From Allolobophora icterica (taxonomy: Eukaryota; Annelida; Clitellata; Crassiclitellata; Lumbricidae): a stretch of DNA of 64,000 bases. The translations under genes were made by a program, and so were the position numbers. The stretch spans positions 6,834,736-6,898,735 of the forward strand of contig OY744611.1 in assembly GCA_963556255.1 (NCBI GenBank), given 5' to 3'. This document shows positions 48,840 through 59,538 of the stretch, piece after piece. The notes beneath the pieces were generated by a model that made no database searches, was not told the origin of the DNA, and worked only from the letters and a program-made list of their open reading frames with translations. Position 1 is the stretch's first letter; each line of letters opens with the position of its first letter.

Positions 48840-49560
48840 AGATTGTCTCAATAAGCGAATATACAAATAATGTACATGTATCAATAAATCAGGACATGAA
48901 CGAAGTAATGAATGCCTGAATTTATGGATGAATGAATAATTCACTGAATGAATGAATGCTTTAATCAATGAGTCGGTTTGTCAAGCAACAGTCAGTTTGG
49001 TAGAATGTACACACCGATGCAATAGGCCTAATCCTGGGACACCTTAGAAGAATTAATAAATCAAGTAATTAATTTGAGTCACTAAACCGATAAACATTGT
49101 ATTAATTAGCTTAATGTTTTGTTTAATCGATTTTAAACTGCAGAAAAGTAATTTATATGTCATATATTGATACTGTGTTACGCCTATGCAATCAAGCTTC
49201 ATGAATATCAAACTGGTACCCGCTGATTCGATTCGAGATTCGATTTGAATTCGAACCTTTACCTCGATTCGATTCGAGATTCGATTCGACTGAAAATTTG
49301 TGATTCGGAGGTCCCTACTTCATGGTCAAGCCCGTAGATATCAATACACAAATCCGAAGATTTACAGAAGAAAATTGTTTTTCCTCAACTTAAATCTGTT
49401 GAAAATGTTTTCAACATTGGCTTTCCTGTCCAAAATCGGGGTCTGCTTCGCGAACTGTCATTGGTTGGCGTCCTTGGTCGTTATAACAGCCGATCGGCCA
49501 TAGCTGATGACATGATATCTTAACAACGTTAATCGACGTTTCTCTCCTTTAACTTAACTT
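48840..49560. other. Low-complexity non-coding stretch
   Basis: (AATGAATG) patches near 48900-48960 and a GATTCGATTCGA minisatellite at 49218-49300; nothing else recognised. Confidence 0.4.
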
Positions 49561-49589
49561 TCATTTCTATAGCGCTACTCAATCTAGTT

Positions 49590-50095
49590 CAACGCCACGG
49601 GTCCATCCCAGATCGCCTACTTGGTTGGCATAGTGTCGATACAAGGTGGGACTATCTCCCTACGGGCCGTCATCAACTCTCCCAGATGGGGATCATCCAT
49701 AACCAAGCATCCTTCGAGAATGGCGGACTGTCACTGGAGTACGAGGGTTGACGCAGCTGAAGCCATAATATTATAGGCCGAAGAAGCCAGCGACCCAACC
49801 CTCCTCATACCAAGACCGCCAAATCTGATAGGCAGTGTAGCCTGTAACCACAGGATGTTATCAAGTGTTATATTAACGATAGCTTCCAGGACTCCTCGCA
49901 TGATGTTATCAAGCCGCTCCAGACGACCTTAATAATATGAGGGCGCTTTGAGAGGACAGACGGTGAGATGCTTGATGGTATCACTAAGCAGCCTGCAATG
50001 TTCCACAAGAGCGGCATCCAGTGCCTGACCTTTGAACAACGGGGCAAAAGCGATTGAATCGCGGTCGATAGGTTGGAAATCCGAACAGGCCAACC
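49590..50095 (-). repeat. LINE fragment (post-RT region)
   Basis: The minus strand shows LPIRFGGLG-like remnants ('LSDLAVLV*GGLGRWLL' in one frame), a conserved stretch after the RT domain in some LINEs. Heavily frameshifted. Confidence 0.35.
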
Positions 50096-50274
<179 letters not shown>

Positions 50275-50398
50275 TGTATCGCCCGAGGTACGAAAATCCC
50301 TCAGGCTCTAAGAAACTATAAAAAGAAGTGTATTTAAGCTTGGAGCACGCCGTTCTCGTCTCCGGGGTGTGGTGTTATTATTGTTATTATTATTATTA

Positions 50399-50430
<32 letters not shown>

Positions 50431-50653
50431 GGCGATGTAGAGTACTGAAAACTGAACAATTCATTTAAGACTAAAAGAATCATTGATTTTCCACCTTGCT
50501 CAAATTGCAAAATACAAAATCCGATCAGGGCTTATGCTAAGGTTCTTAAAGAGTCGATATATCGTAAGGATTAAAAAGAACAACCTTCCGATTTTACTGA
50601 AGGATCATACAAAACGAAATTGCAAAGAAAGTACTTGGAAAGCATAGTCTTAC

Positions 50654-50722
50654 GATTCTTCTTAAGGTCAAGTAGTATTTCATCAAATGACGGACGTTGG
50701 CCTTCGTCGTTACTCAGACTTC
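50654..50722 (-). CDS. Gene B exon, end of protein kinase domain
   Basis: A 69-base exon between TTTCAG and GTAAGA, phase 1 at both ends. The 22 codons read SLSNDEGQRPSF then DEILLDLKKN. 'RPSF.EIL..L' is kinase subdomain XI, with the invariant Arg that anchors the C-lobe. The usual 'CW..dP..RP' is changed, lacking the Cys-Trp, as in some RIPK-like or diverged kinases. It follows in phase from the exon at 54114-54262. Confidence 0.68.
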
Positions 50723-50859
50723 CTGAAATGAATCAATAAAATGCTTTAGCGAAATGAAACGATTCAAATCCAGTTTAATGCACTGTCAAGTATAATATTG
50801 AATATTGCCTCTGCTGACGACGTACAAGCATCCGTCCACACTCCTCCTCAGCCGGTCAT

Positions 50860-51850
50860 ATTCGGGTACTCTAATAATAACCCCCTAAGTCCGTCTCACA
50901 CCTCGCCGTGGTGGGGGGGAGTAACAGCCGAGTAGGGGATTGCCTGCTGAGGCTATGCCATCAGTGGTGAAGGTTTCTGAAGTACCACCTTGGGCGCTAC
51001 GCGAGGTGGAAAGGCTCAGCAGGAACCCTGAAAGAGCTGGCTAACGTGAGCGACGTAGAAGGTCACTACTCAAACCGCGAGGAAGGCAACGGGAAACCAC
51101 TTCGGCGATTTCCCACGACATGATATGGACAAATCAAGTGCAACCCTAACTGACGTATAAAGAAAAAAAGTGGATAGGATGAGGATAATGATTGATGGAC
51201 AACTGGTGGAGCAGGTTAACCAGTTCAAATACCTGGAAAGTGTAATATCAGAGGATGTATATTGCAAAACAGATATTAAGAGCAGGATAGCTCAAGGTAA
51301 GTGTGCTTTTATGGGAAAGAGAGGGATACTAACTGGAAATATGAATCTAGAACTGAAGATAAGGATGATAAAATGCTTGATCTGGACGGTCGCAACATAT
51401 GCAGCTGAGTGCTGGACAATGACGGGGGCGGATAGGAAGAGATTAGAGGCTATTGAAATGTGGACTTGGAGACGAATGCTGAAAATAAGCTGAAGAGACA
51501 AAGTCACAAATCAGGCAGTCTTGGATAGGGCAGGGGTGCAGAGAGAACTACTACAATCAATAGGCAGCAGAAAGCATCGGTGGCTGGGTCACACACTTAG
51601 GGGAGAGGGTATGCTGGTGATGCTGCTGGAGGGGCGTATGGAAGGGAAGACAACGAGAGGCAGAAGAAGATTGAATATGTTGCGTGATCTCGATAACGGT
51701 GATTCATACGGACACACCAAGAGGAAGGCGCAGGACAGAACAGGATGGAGGTGGTCGGGGGGAGAACAAGAGGTCATCCATGTCACAAACCTGCTCAACA
51801 GCAGAAGACTGAGAAGAAGAATAATTTACATGCATGGATGTCTTCCAATC
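50860..51850 (+). mobile_element. LINE J (RTE/R4-like C-terminal part)
   Basis: The 5' part includes GGAAGGCAACGGGAAACCAC (shared with 5193). From 51170 the frame gives EQVNQFKYLESVISEDVYCK, LIWTVATYAAECWTMT and LEAIEMWTWRRMLKIS, then HRWLGHTLRGEGML. 'FKYLGS.I..D..C', 'YG.E.WT' and 'E.W.WRRML..S' mark the C-terminal part of RTE- or R4-type LINEs. One stop (51492) and the missing RT palm make it inactive. Confidence 0.7.
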
Positions 51851-52668
51851 GCCTTGCTCTCCCAATTCTAAAAAATCTGGTTTGGTTCTCCTCAGCAACT
51901 CCAGAAACTTGACTTCCCGCTCCTTGCTGAAAACTTCTCCCAGTTTACGTTTTCTACCAGTGTGCGTGACCTATGTGTTACACTGGACAATACTCTCACC
52001 ATTTCTGAACATGTTAAAACATCACACGCTCTTCTAATTTTCAACTTCGGCGCATCAAGACTATTCGCAAATCCGTTTCCTTATCTACCTTGACCCTTAT
52101 AGTGCGCCCATTTGTCTGTTCTAGAATCGACTATTGCATTTCAATTCTTATTTGTTTTCCTAAGGTCCGCCTGTCTCCACTCCAGTCAGTTCTCAATGCT
52201 GCCCCAGACACATTGCTCTTCTTCATAAATTTTCCCATTTCTTTTCGTTTTTAGTCACTCAACTTCACTGGCTCCCTCTCCTAGCCCGCAGTCAATTTAA
52301 AGTTCTTGTTCTCGTCCATAAGTCCAAAGTAGGTAGGCCTATTACTCCCAAATATCTCATGGTCCTCATTTACCTCCTCTTCCTGCAGATTCTCACCGAC
52401 CGAACTCTCCGCTCTCGCGACCTGTTTGTTCCGCGTGCCAGAAGAGCTCTAGCTCAAATTAGATCTTTTGCCAACATAGGGTCCACCCTGTGGAATGCCC
52501 TTCCTTCCCCTCTACAGTTAACCTTACTTTCTGGATCTCTTCCTAAACCCCTTTCCGTGCTTAAAACCCTTTTCTTCACTCGGGCCTTCGCATTTGGAGC
52601 ACTACTGAATGGCCTCAGCTGTGAGCGGCATTATACAAATATCCAAATACGATACGATCGATACATTG
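51840..52668 (+). repeat. LINE family E fragment
   Basis: Frames with DLFVPRARRALAQIRSFANI then GSTLWNALPSPLQLT, and 'SSNRLALPILKKSGLVLL'-type remains upstream. It ends with ATACGATACGATCGATAC, the family tail. Confidence 0.65.
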
Positions 52669-52923
52669 CGATAATGCCGCGACACAGGCTTGGCATTATT
52701 CTAAATCGTTCATTGCTTTGGCAACATTAACCTAAATGTAAAGCAAACGATCTTCGTGGAAAACGTTATGATCCGAGAATTTTGAACTTCATCGCCCTCT
52801 CTAAGACAGTCTTACGATTTCTACCATTAATCCCATCAGGTTCTAATTGCGGAAAACATGCTCCATGTATCCAGACAGCTGTAACAGTGCATGCTGTTCG
52901 TGCTTAGACTACGAGCGGTACGT

Positions 52924-53576
52924 GACGTTTTGGCGCCGCCGTTTTGGCGCGACCTTTTTTGGCGCAGCCGTTTTGGCGCAGGACGTTTTGACGCAGAAAT
53001 ATAAACGTGGTACATAACAGTAGGCAAGAAATGTTTACTCATTTTTATTGCATATGTAAACAACGTATAAACCCAGTATATCAAAGCTTAAAAGAAATGT
53101 TCAAAGCTGATACCTGTTCAAAACCACTAATGCGTTACCTTTTGGAAAGTTGAACAGTTCATTGGCTCCTCAGGAGTCCATCAAAAAATTATGCGCTATT
53201 CCTCTAAGGTACTCGATGATGTTACGTTGCCTGTAACTGTCAACGATTGTCCTGATCCTGACATCAGCTGCGACGTATTTTCTGCGTTTTACAGGAGGTT
53301 CAGACGTCCCAGGTAAAAGTCCTCAAACCAGTCGAGGATTGGCGTGAGGTCCACCGTTATTTCATTAGTCAAAGCAACATCTAGGCCGTCGATTGGACAA
53401 AGGAGAGCGCGACTATCAAGTATAATGTCCTGCGCCAAAACGTCCTGCGCCAAAACGGCCGTGCGCCAAACGTCCTGCGTCAAAACGGCCGTGCGCCAAA
53501 ACGTCCTGCGCAAAAACGGCTGCGCAAAAACGGCGGCGCCAAAACGGCGGCGCCAAAAGGTCCTGCTTCGGACTTC
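52924..53576. mobile_element. Fold-back element 3, MULE-derived
   Basis: Arms are inverted arrays of CGTTTTGGCGC units: left 52924-53001, right 53428-53576 as GCGCCAAAACG. The interior (minus strand) keeps VDLTPILDWFEDFYLGR and then KRRKYVAADVRIRTIVDSYR plus NIIEYLRGIAHNF. This matches the end of FLYWCH-type MULE transposases ('DYFE..YIGR', 'RD.L.YLRGIAHN'). It lies in the gene B intron between the two kinase exons. Confidence 0.7.
53289..53450 (-). pseudogene. MULE transposase C-terminal remnant
   Basis: ILDSRALLCPIDGLDVALTN and VDLTPILDWFEDFYLGR. The frame then shifts, and 53160-53285 continues with the 'RRKY...DLRI.TLV..Y..R...YLRGIAHN' tail. Only the last part of the protein is present, between the inverted arms. 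Confidence 0.6.
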
Positions 53577-53589
53577 GAGCATATTCACG

Positions 53590-53780
53590 GTTAAATATAT
53601 ATGTACAGTCTTAATCCATCGTCCACAATATGGGCCGTATAACGCTGACCAGCAAATACGTAACCCGAAAATCCTGTCAACCCCATATTCACTATAAGCC
53701 CTTGCCCCGTGATTCATTGAAGAAAATTCACAGGTTTTTGTCAGCCAGGCTTCTGTAATTTCTGTCATCTTATCGTACAG
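53590..53780 (-). other. Unassigned open stretch in gene B kinase intron
   Basis: Minus strand: DKMTEITEAWLTKTC and YSEYGVDRIFGLRICWSALY. No family recognised. It lies between the two kinase exons and could be an unrecognised or alternative exon, or an old transposon piece. Confidence 0.2.
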
Positions 53781-54113
53781 GAAAACCAGTGAAATTAACT
53801 AACTGTTTGGGATTACTCCATAAGTTGATTAAAAGTGAGTTCTAATTATAATCCTTTTTGGTAGAACATTAGCTCCTAGTAAAGCAAGAATCACTTTTTA
53901 AAAATAGTGCTACAGCTTAGGCCTATATAACACTATAGCCACAGTGGCTGCAAAAGTGCATACACCACCGATCTACCATTACGCCACAAGGTTTACTTTT
54001 TGTTCTACTTTGTTTGTGACGCAAATGAGGCTGTTTAACTTTTAGTGTTTGGGCCAAACTCACCTACCTAACATACATGTATGGCTAAATAAATGTCAAA
54101 GTCAAAGACGTAC

Positions 54114-54262
54114 TGTGCAGGATAGACTTGATGATGTCTGGACATGAATCCGGAATTACCAATATCAGCTGTCCTTGTAGTGCGTCAGCAATTATTATTT
54201 GATCGGGAACGTTTTTGTGGGGAATATTTCTTGTTAAGATCTCCCACAGAACCACACCGTAG
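54114..54262 (-). CDS. Gene B exon, protein kinase subdomains IX-X
   Basis: A 149-base exon after CTAAACAG, entered in phase 2 and left in phase 1 at GTACGT. It encodes YGVVLWEILTRNIPHKN, then PDQIIIADALQGQL and SCPDIIKSILH. '(S)YGVVLWEILT...P' is the subdomain IX signature of tyrosine-kinase-like and RIPK-type kinases. The catalytic HRD and DFG exons must lie further upstream and are not recognised before the window ends. An unassigned open stretch (53600-53770) lies in the following intron. A kinase joined to CARDs is known in RIPK2. Confidence 0.7.
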
Positions 54263-54424
54263 CTGTTTAGCAGAACAAAATGAATATCAAACCAATATGT
54301 CCGACTAATGCCAACGGCGTTCGATTTATTTTATTCATGAAAATAAACAAAAGAAACAGTAGCTACAGTATATATGTTTGCTTCACTCCACCACAAACCC
54401 GCCAACAGAAAATACCATGGATTT

Positions 54425-56200
54425 CGTAATGTAATCGTAATCTCCAAAATTCTAAAGCGCCACTCCAAAGCCAAGCGCAAGACACCAGCCTACTCACGAG
54501 CGCTACGACAGATCAGAGGGGGTTTCCAGAGAGTAGTCCAAGAGAGGTCCGAGTCCGGTTTCCAGAAGGACAAACCATATCAGAGGGGTTTCCACAGAAT
54601 AGTCCAAAAGAGATCCAAGTCCGATATTCAGGAAGCCAAACCAAATCAAAGGGGGTTCCAGAGAGTAGTCCAAAAGAAGTCCAAGTCCGATTTCCAGGGT
54701 ACCAGATCAGGTGAGGCAGAGCAGCTGTCAAGGCGGGTGTCGTTTACGGCGAGAATAATTGGGAGGCGGAGGATCAGATGAGTCAGGGTAGGAGTATTTG
54801 AAAAGGTGAAACTTCAGTTTTGAGTGGAACGCCCGGGGGTGATAGATAGAGGAACAAGAGGAGGAGGATGAAGGACAGGTAGCAATGATGATGGAGGCAC
54901 TGAGAAACTGCGAAATTCAGGGGGAGGTCATTCCAGAGGCGTGGCGCTATGATGGATATGGCTCGGTTGGAGAACTTGAGGTGAGTAGTGACTGGGGGGT
55001 CGAAAAAGACTTAGATAGGACGATGATCGGGTGGAGCGGGTTGTCTGAATGGTGAAGAGATCACGAAGGTACTTGGGCTGGGAATATTGTAGGGAGTTGT
55101 AGGTTAGTGATAGAACTTTGTAGTGAATTCGTTCTGGGATTTTAAACCAATGGAGTGATTTGAGGATGGGGGTGATATGATGATGTTTGGGCGTTCTAGT
55201 GACAGCTCTGGCTAGTGAATTTTGGATAAGCTGTAGACGCTTGATTTGAGTGGATTCAAGGTTGAGGAAAAGAGAATTGCAGTTTTCGAGCTTTCATTGA
55301 ACAATGGAGGTAGCACTGGTGGAGGCAGTTTTAAGGTCGAGCATGGATCGTATGCGTCGGAGGTCACGAATGTGCATGAAGCAGGAGCGCTAGAGGTTGA
55401 TGATGTGGTTAGAGAAGGAGAGATGTGGATCAAAAATAATACCAAGATTGCGAACAGGGGAGTCAGAGGTGAAGGTGAGAGACGATGAGTTAGTCGAAAG
55501 GTTTATGGAAGGATCAGGGATTTTCTTGATTTGATCAGGAAGGCATAGGGTGATGAATTCAGTTTTGAAAGAGTTAAGGCAGAGGAGATTGGATGACATC
55601 CACTGTGAAATAAGGTTAACCACGTTGAGTAGCTGTGTGATGGCGGTGGAAAAAGAGCCTGGGGAGAAGGATATGGAGTTGGGTGTCACCTGCATAGAGA
55701 TGGTGGTCGACAGAGGTGGATTTTATGAGATGACTTAAAGGAGTGGTATAAAGGATGAAAAGTAGTGGACCCAGGACGGAGCCTTGAGGGACACCACAGG
55801 AAAGAGGGAGGGTTGTGAGCAGTGGGTGAAGGCTTTAACAGAGAAGGATCGGGAAGACAAGTAAGACTGAAACCAGAGTAGAGCAGTGCCAGAGACGCCA
55901 AACCAAGAAGATAGTCGTTGAAGAAGAAGGCTGTGATCAATGGTGTCGAATGCGGCGGAGATGTCGTGAAGACAGAGGTAAGAGACTTGCTGAGGGCTGA
56001 CGGCAGAGACCAGTTCATTGTACAGAGAGGCAAGGAAACTTTCTGTGGAGTGGTGTTTAGTGAAGCCAGATTGCTGGGGGTTAAAAAGTGAAATCGAAGA
56101 GAGGTAGTCATTTAGCCGAGAAAGGACAATTCGTTCAGCTAATTTTGATAGAAAGGAAAGATTGGAGATTGGGCGGTAGTTGCATAAATTTTGATAGATT
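54425..56200 (-). mobile_element. LINE family A, longest copy
   Basis: Starts (minus strand) at the RT block CNYRPISNLSFLSKLAERIV. Then come SGFTKHHSTESFLASLYNEL, LLQRLSSWFGVSGTALLWFQ, NLISQWMSSNLLCLNSFKTE and SPVRNLGIIFDPHLSFSNH. The 3' UTR ends in CTCCAAAATTCTAAAGCGCC and TAATGTAATCGTAATC (plus-strand view). Frameshifts near 55700 and later break the ORF. Truncated 5' of the RT domain. Confidence 0.82.
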
Positions 56201-56559
56201 TGCCCCCACCCCGATCCAACCCCCCGTCGACCAAAAATTACTCCACAAGAACAGTAGAGATTATATTACTTAACACAAAAAAACGACTCCCGCTTGCTGG
56301 CCGGCCGATCCGACTCCCTCGAGGCCGGCCCAAACCACTGCAGTGTAATAGCTAAATTATGGCTCACTTATCGTATGGTGGTGGTGCACTCGAAGCGGCC
56401 GTTGATTTTTGATGAGTCCGCGATGAATTCGTCTTTTCCCTTTCTCACAAACTCTTACTTTTTATCCCGCCAGTTGATAATTCTTGTGTTGTATCTCACC
56501 TTTGATAACCCTATACTTCTACAACTCTCCCAGAATAGGCTTATATTCATCGTCGCTCT

Positions 56560-56958
56560 AGCAACTTCGAGATATAGTCATAAAACGTATAAGTTTACTG
56601 TCTAACAAAATGCGGATCTCATCGTGCTGCGAAGCCTTATTAGCACACTTGCGACCTACGGCGGTTTCAATATTATCCAGAAAACGTGTTGCCACAGTTA
56701 ACACCTCAATGGTAATATCAGGCACGAAACTAACTCCAGTGGCCAACACAGCTGGATATTCACCCCATTTCCAAGACTAATCATGGCAAGACCGGTGGAT
56801 ACCCCATTAGCTATATCATCCCTGTACTTCTTACATAATGTTCCACGATATTCCGCCTCCGATCTCAAGAAGGTTTCTATCTCGCTGATTTTCTGCAGGC
56901 AAAAGTCCCGAGGAGACCTTTCAGCCGAAATTGTTGGGTCTGCTAGCCTCGGGCACAA
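56560..56958 (-). pseudogene. Hypothetical transposon-associated protein remnant
   Basis: Two overlapping frames: LQKISEIETFLRSEAEYRGT and CKKYRDDIANGVSTGLAMIS, then PDITIEVLTVATRFLDNIET, RKCANKASQHDEIRILLDSK. A hydrophobic Gly/Ala-rich middle followed by 'K....HDEI..L..SKL' resembles a repeated, uncharacterised protein seen in cnidarian and other marine genomes. One frameshift near 56760. The assignment rests on remembered pattern only. Confidence 0.3.
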
Positions 56959-57231
56959 AGATATGGCTAATGTATATGCTCTGTTAACAGTGTAACATTC
57001 AATTCGACTGCGGAAGCACTTTCAACGCCTGTCTTGTTGGCTCCATTCGGAAAACCTGTATATCGCCGTTGCCTCATCAAACTGCCAACTGGAAATGTTA
57101 ACTGTTCGATCTACGCTATGCAATTTGCGCCGTGTATTGCAGGCTGTCTGTTCTGTTAGTAGTTAAGGTTTATCGCATAACATGTACATGTACAGCGCAG
57201 TGCGTTTGCAGGCGCTTAATTAAAGAATAAA

Positions 57232-57342
<111 letters not shown>

Positions 57343-58681
57343 CCACAGCAGCTGGTGTCACAACGCGAACTGTCATATCACCGTTGCAATCACCTAACGA
57401 TGTAAACTTCCAAAATCCACAGTCTGATGAGAAGACCTCGGCGGTGGTGCGCAAAGTAATGCAAGAGAACCGTGCTGCGGAAGAGTTTGTCACGCGCTCG
57501 CGGTAGCTGTTCCAGCTGCGGTGTAGATGTGGTGTGGTAATCGTCTTATACGAAGTCGATGTGATGTTGCTTTTCTGCGGCCAATTGCTCTGAGGTGAGT
57601 TTCGGGATACCATACCTCAGCGTCCTACATCACCACCCATAAAGTCTAGGCTATATTAATACATGTCTATGTCTCCGTTTTGTTGAAGGTATCTCCGAAT
57701 CGTGTAGTGTATTTCGGCCATACTGTGCTATCCAATCCAATTCACGGCTTTAAATATGTGTCAATCTGGAATTGAGATATTCAAAGAGTAACCAGTGATG
57801 GGGATCATCAGTCTGTAGAATGTGTATTAGGGTGAAGCTTATTTTCACATTTTGTAAATGTGAACCTCTGTAGAATGTGTATTAAGGTGGAGCTTATTTT
57901 CACATTTTGTAAATGAACCTCCTACCCTTTATTTTTGTTCAAGTATATAAAGAAAAAATTCAGGCCAAATATCTACTCCATTGGTGAATATTTACTGGTA
58001 GCTCAATGTCACAGAAGTTTTACAAGTTCCAAATAGTAAGGATCAGCATATGGCACAATTTGCCATCCTTACGTCAGGCTCGGTTTGTTTTTACATCACC
58101 ATCTTCAACTAAAACAAACTATTAGACAGTCATAAGCTGTTACAGTCGAAAAGCTGGCAATACTTTATCAAATGGCAAGGATCCCAATGATGGATCCAAG
58201 AAATTGCATAACCAAACTAGAACGAACATTTGAAGAATGGCGTTTGCTGAAGAAAAACTAGGGGCGACAATCTGTAACACAGAAAGCAAATGAGCTGAAT
58301 TTGTTTGTAAACTAGATGACCTTTTTGACATTTCTCATCTTAGAGCACTCGAAATGATAACAATTCCAGAGGATCATGAGTTCTTGTTAGCTCAGCGTAA
58401 GAAAGGATGTAGAGGGTCAATGGCAGGTGTGGATGCAAAATTAACTGCAAAGGAGAAACGATCAGCAGAAAGACAGGAACAGATGCTTGCCAGAAAACGT
58501 AGAATGGAAGATTTGAAGAGAAGTGGTAAAGAAATAGCAGAACTAATATCCTCAAGCAGCAGCACAGATACTGAAGAAGAAGATGCAAGCTGTATGAGAG
58601 ACAGAGTAACTAGTGAGGGAGCAGTTGGAGGCAGCTTATCTGAGACATCAAGTAAGAGATAGAGAGGCAGAACAAGTATAA

Positions 58682-59538
58682 CCCTCGGTGGCACCCCTTT
58701 TTGAAAAACACGTTTGAGTACCCCTGGGGGTCAAAAGGACCCCCACTATTTTAAGCATGTTTTGAGTGTAATATTTCCAATGAAACAACTAATGCACAAT
58801 ATCAACATAGTAGATATAATATCTGAAGTCATAGCATCCAAATTATAATATATCATAAGAAGATATAGGTCTGTGGTTCGTATCGATCTTCTTGACAAGG
58901 AAGCGTGTTCGAAAATATTCAATTAGTCGTCCTTGCATGTATCGCACACGAATGATTTCGCTGCATGATTTCCGCAAACGAACTGCTGACACTTACTGCA
59001 TCTATAATTCACTTTAGTGTCTTTCACTCTGGGACACACATGACACCTTCCTCTCTTCTTGCTGGCGTCTGGTGCGGGTCTCTCAGCCTCAGGAATTCCC
59101 AGCGCAAGAAAGCAACGCTTCATAGACGCCTGTTCATAGATCCGAGGATCCGCTCGTCTGGTTAGTATCCATGGCCAACACATCGCAGTACCTGCCTCTA
59201 GAAGGAATAGTCTCTTTCTTGATCCGCGCTTACGGCCCGTGGCATAAGCCATCCAATCGGTATGATGTTGGAACCAGATGACGGCGGAGTTATGCATGAT
59301 GATGTCCATGATAGCGAATAGGTCGCCATGTTTGCACTACTATTTGTATACTTTCTCTGTCAAACACCAATACTGGTTCCCTGCTTCAAGAATGACGTAC
59401 TAAATTGAATGAATCTGTTGAGCAGAAACATAGAATCAATGTCTTAGAAGTTAATACGCATGCATTGCATAGTTGAGGAAATATATAATAAGAAATATAT
59501 GTGGGGGTCAAAAATACCCCCAGGGGTACTTCAGAGGG
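58682..59538 (-). mobile_element. piggyBac-type insert nested in hAT
   Basis: 857 bp flanked by ATAA (58678-58681 and 59539-59542), in place of the usual TTAA. Ends start CCCTC on both strands, with subterminal AGTACCCCTGGGGGT inverted (58717 and complement near 59515). Contains only the C-terminal end of a transposase, so it is non-autonomous. Removing it and one ATAA restores a continuous host frame around the junction except for one stop. Confidence 0.75.
58923..59309 (-). pseudogene. piggyBac transposase C-terminal end
   Basis: 128 codons: MDIIMHNSAVIWFQHHTDWM, LALGIPEAERPAPDASKKRG and RCHVCPRVKDTKVNYRCSKC, then QFVCGNHAAKSFVCDTCKDD. 'C-x2-C...C-x2-C...C-x4-H...C-x2-C' is the terminal zinc-binding domain of piggyBac transposases, preceded by the 'R.F...LG' helix. 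The DDD catalytic core is absent; no upstream exon is visible before the element ends. Confidence 0.72.
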
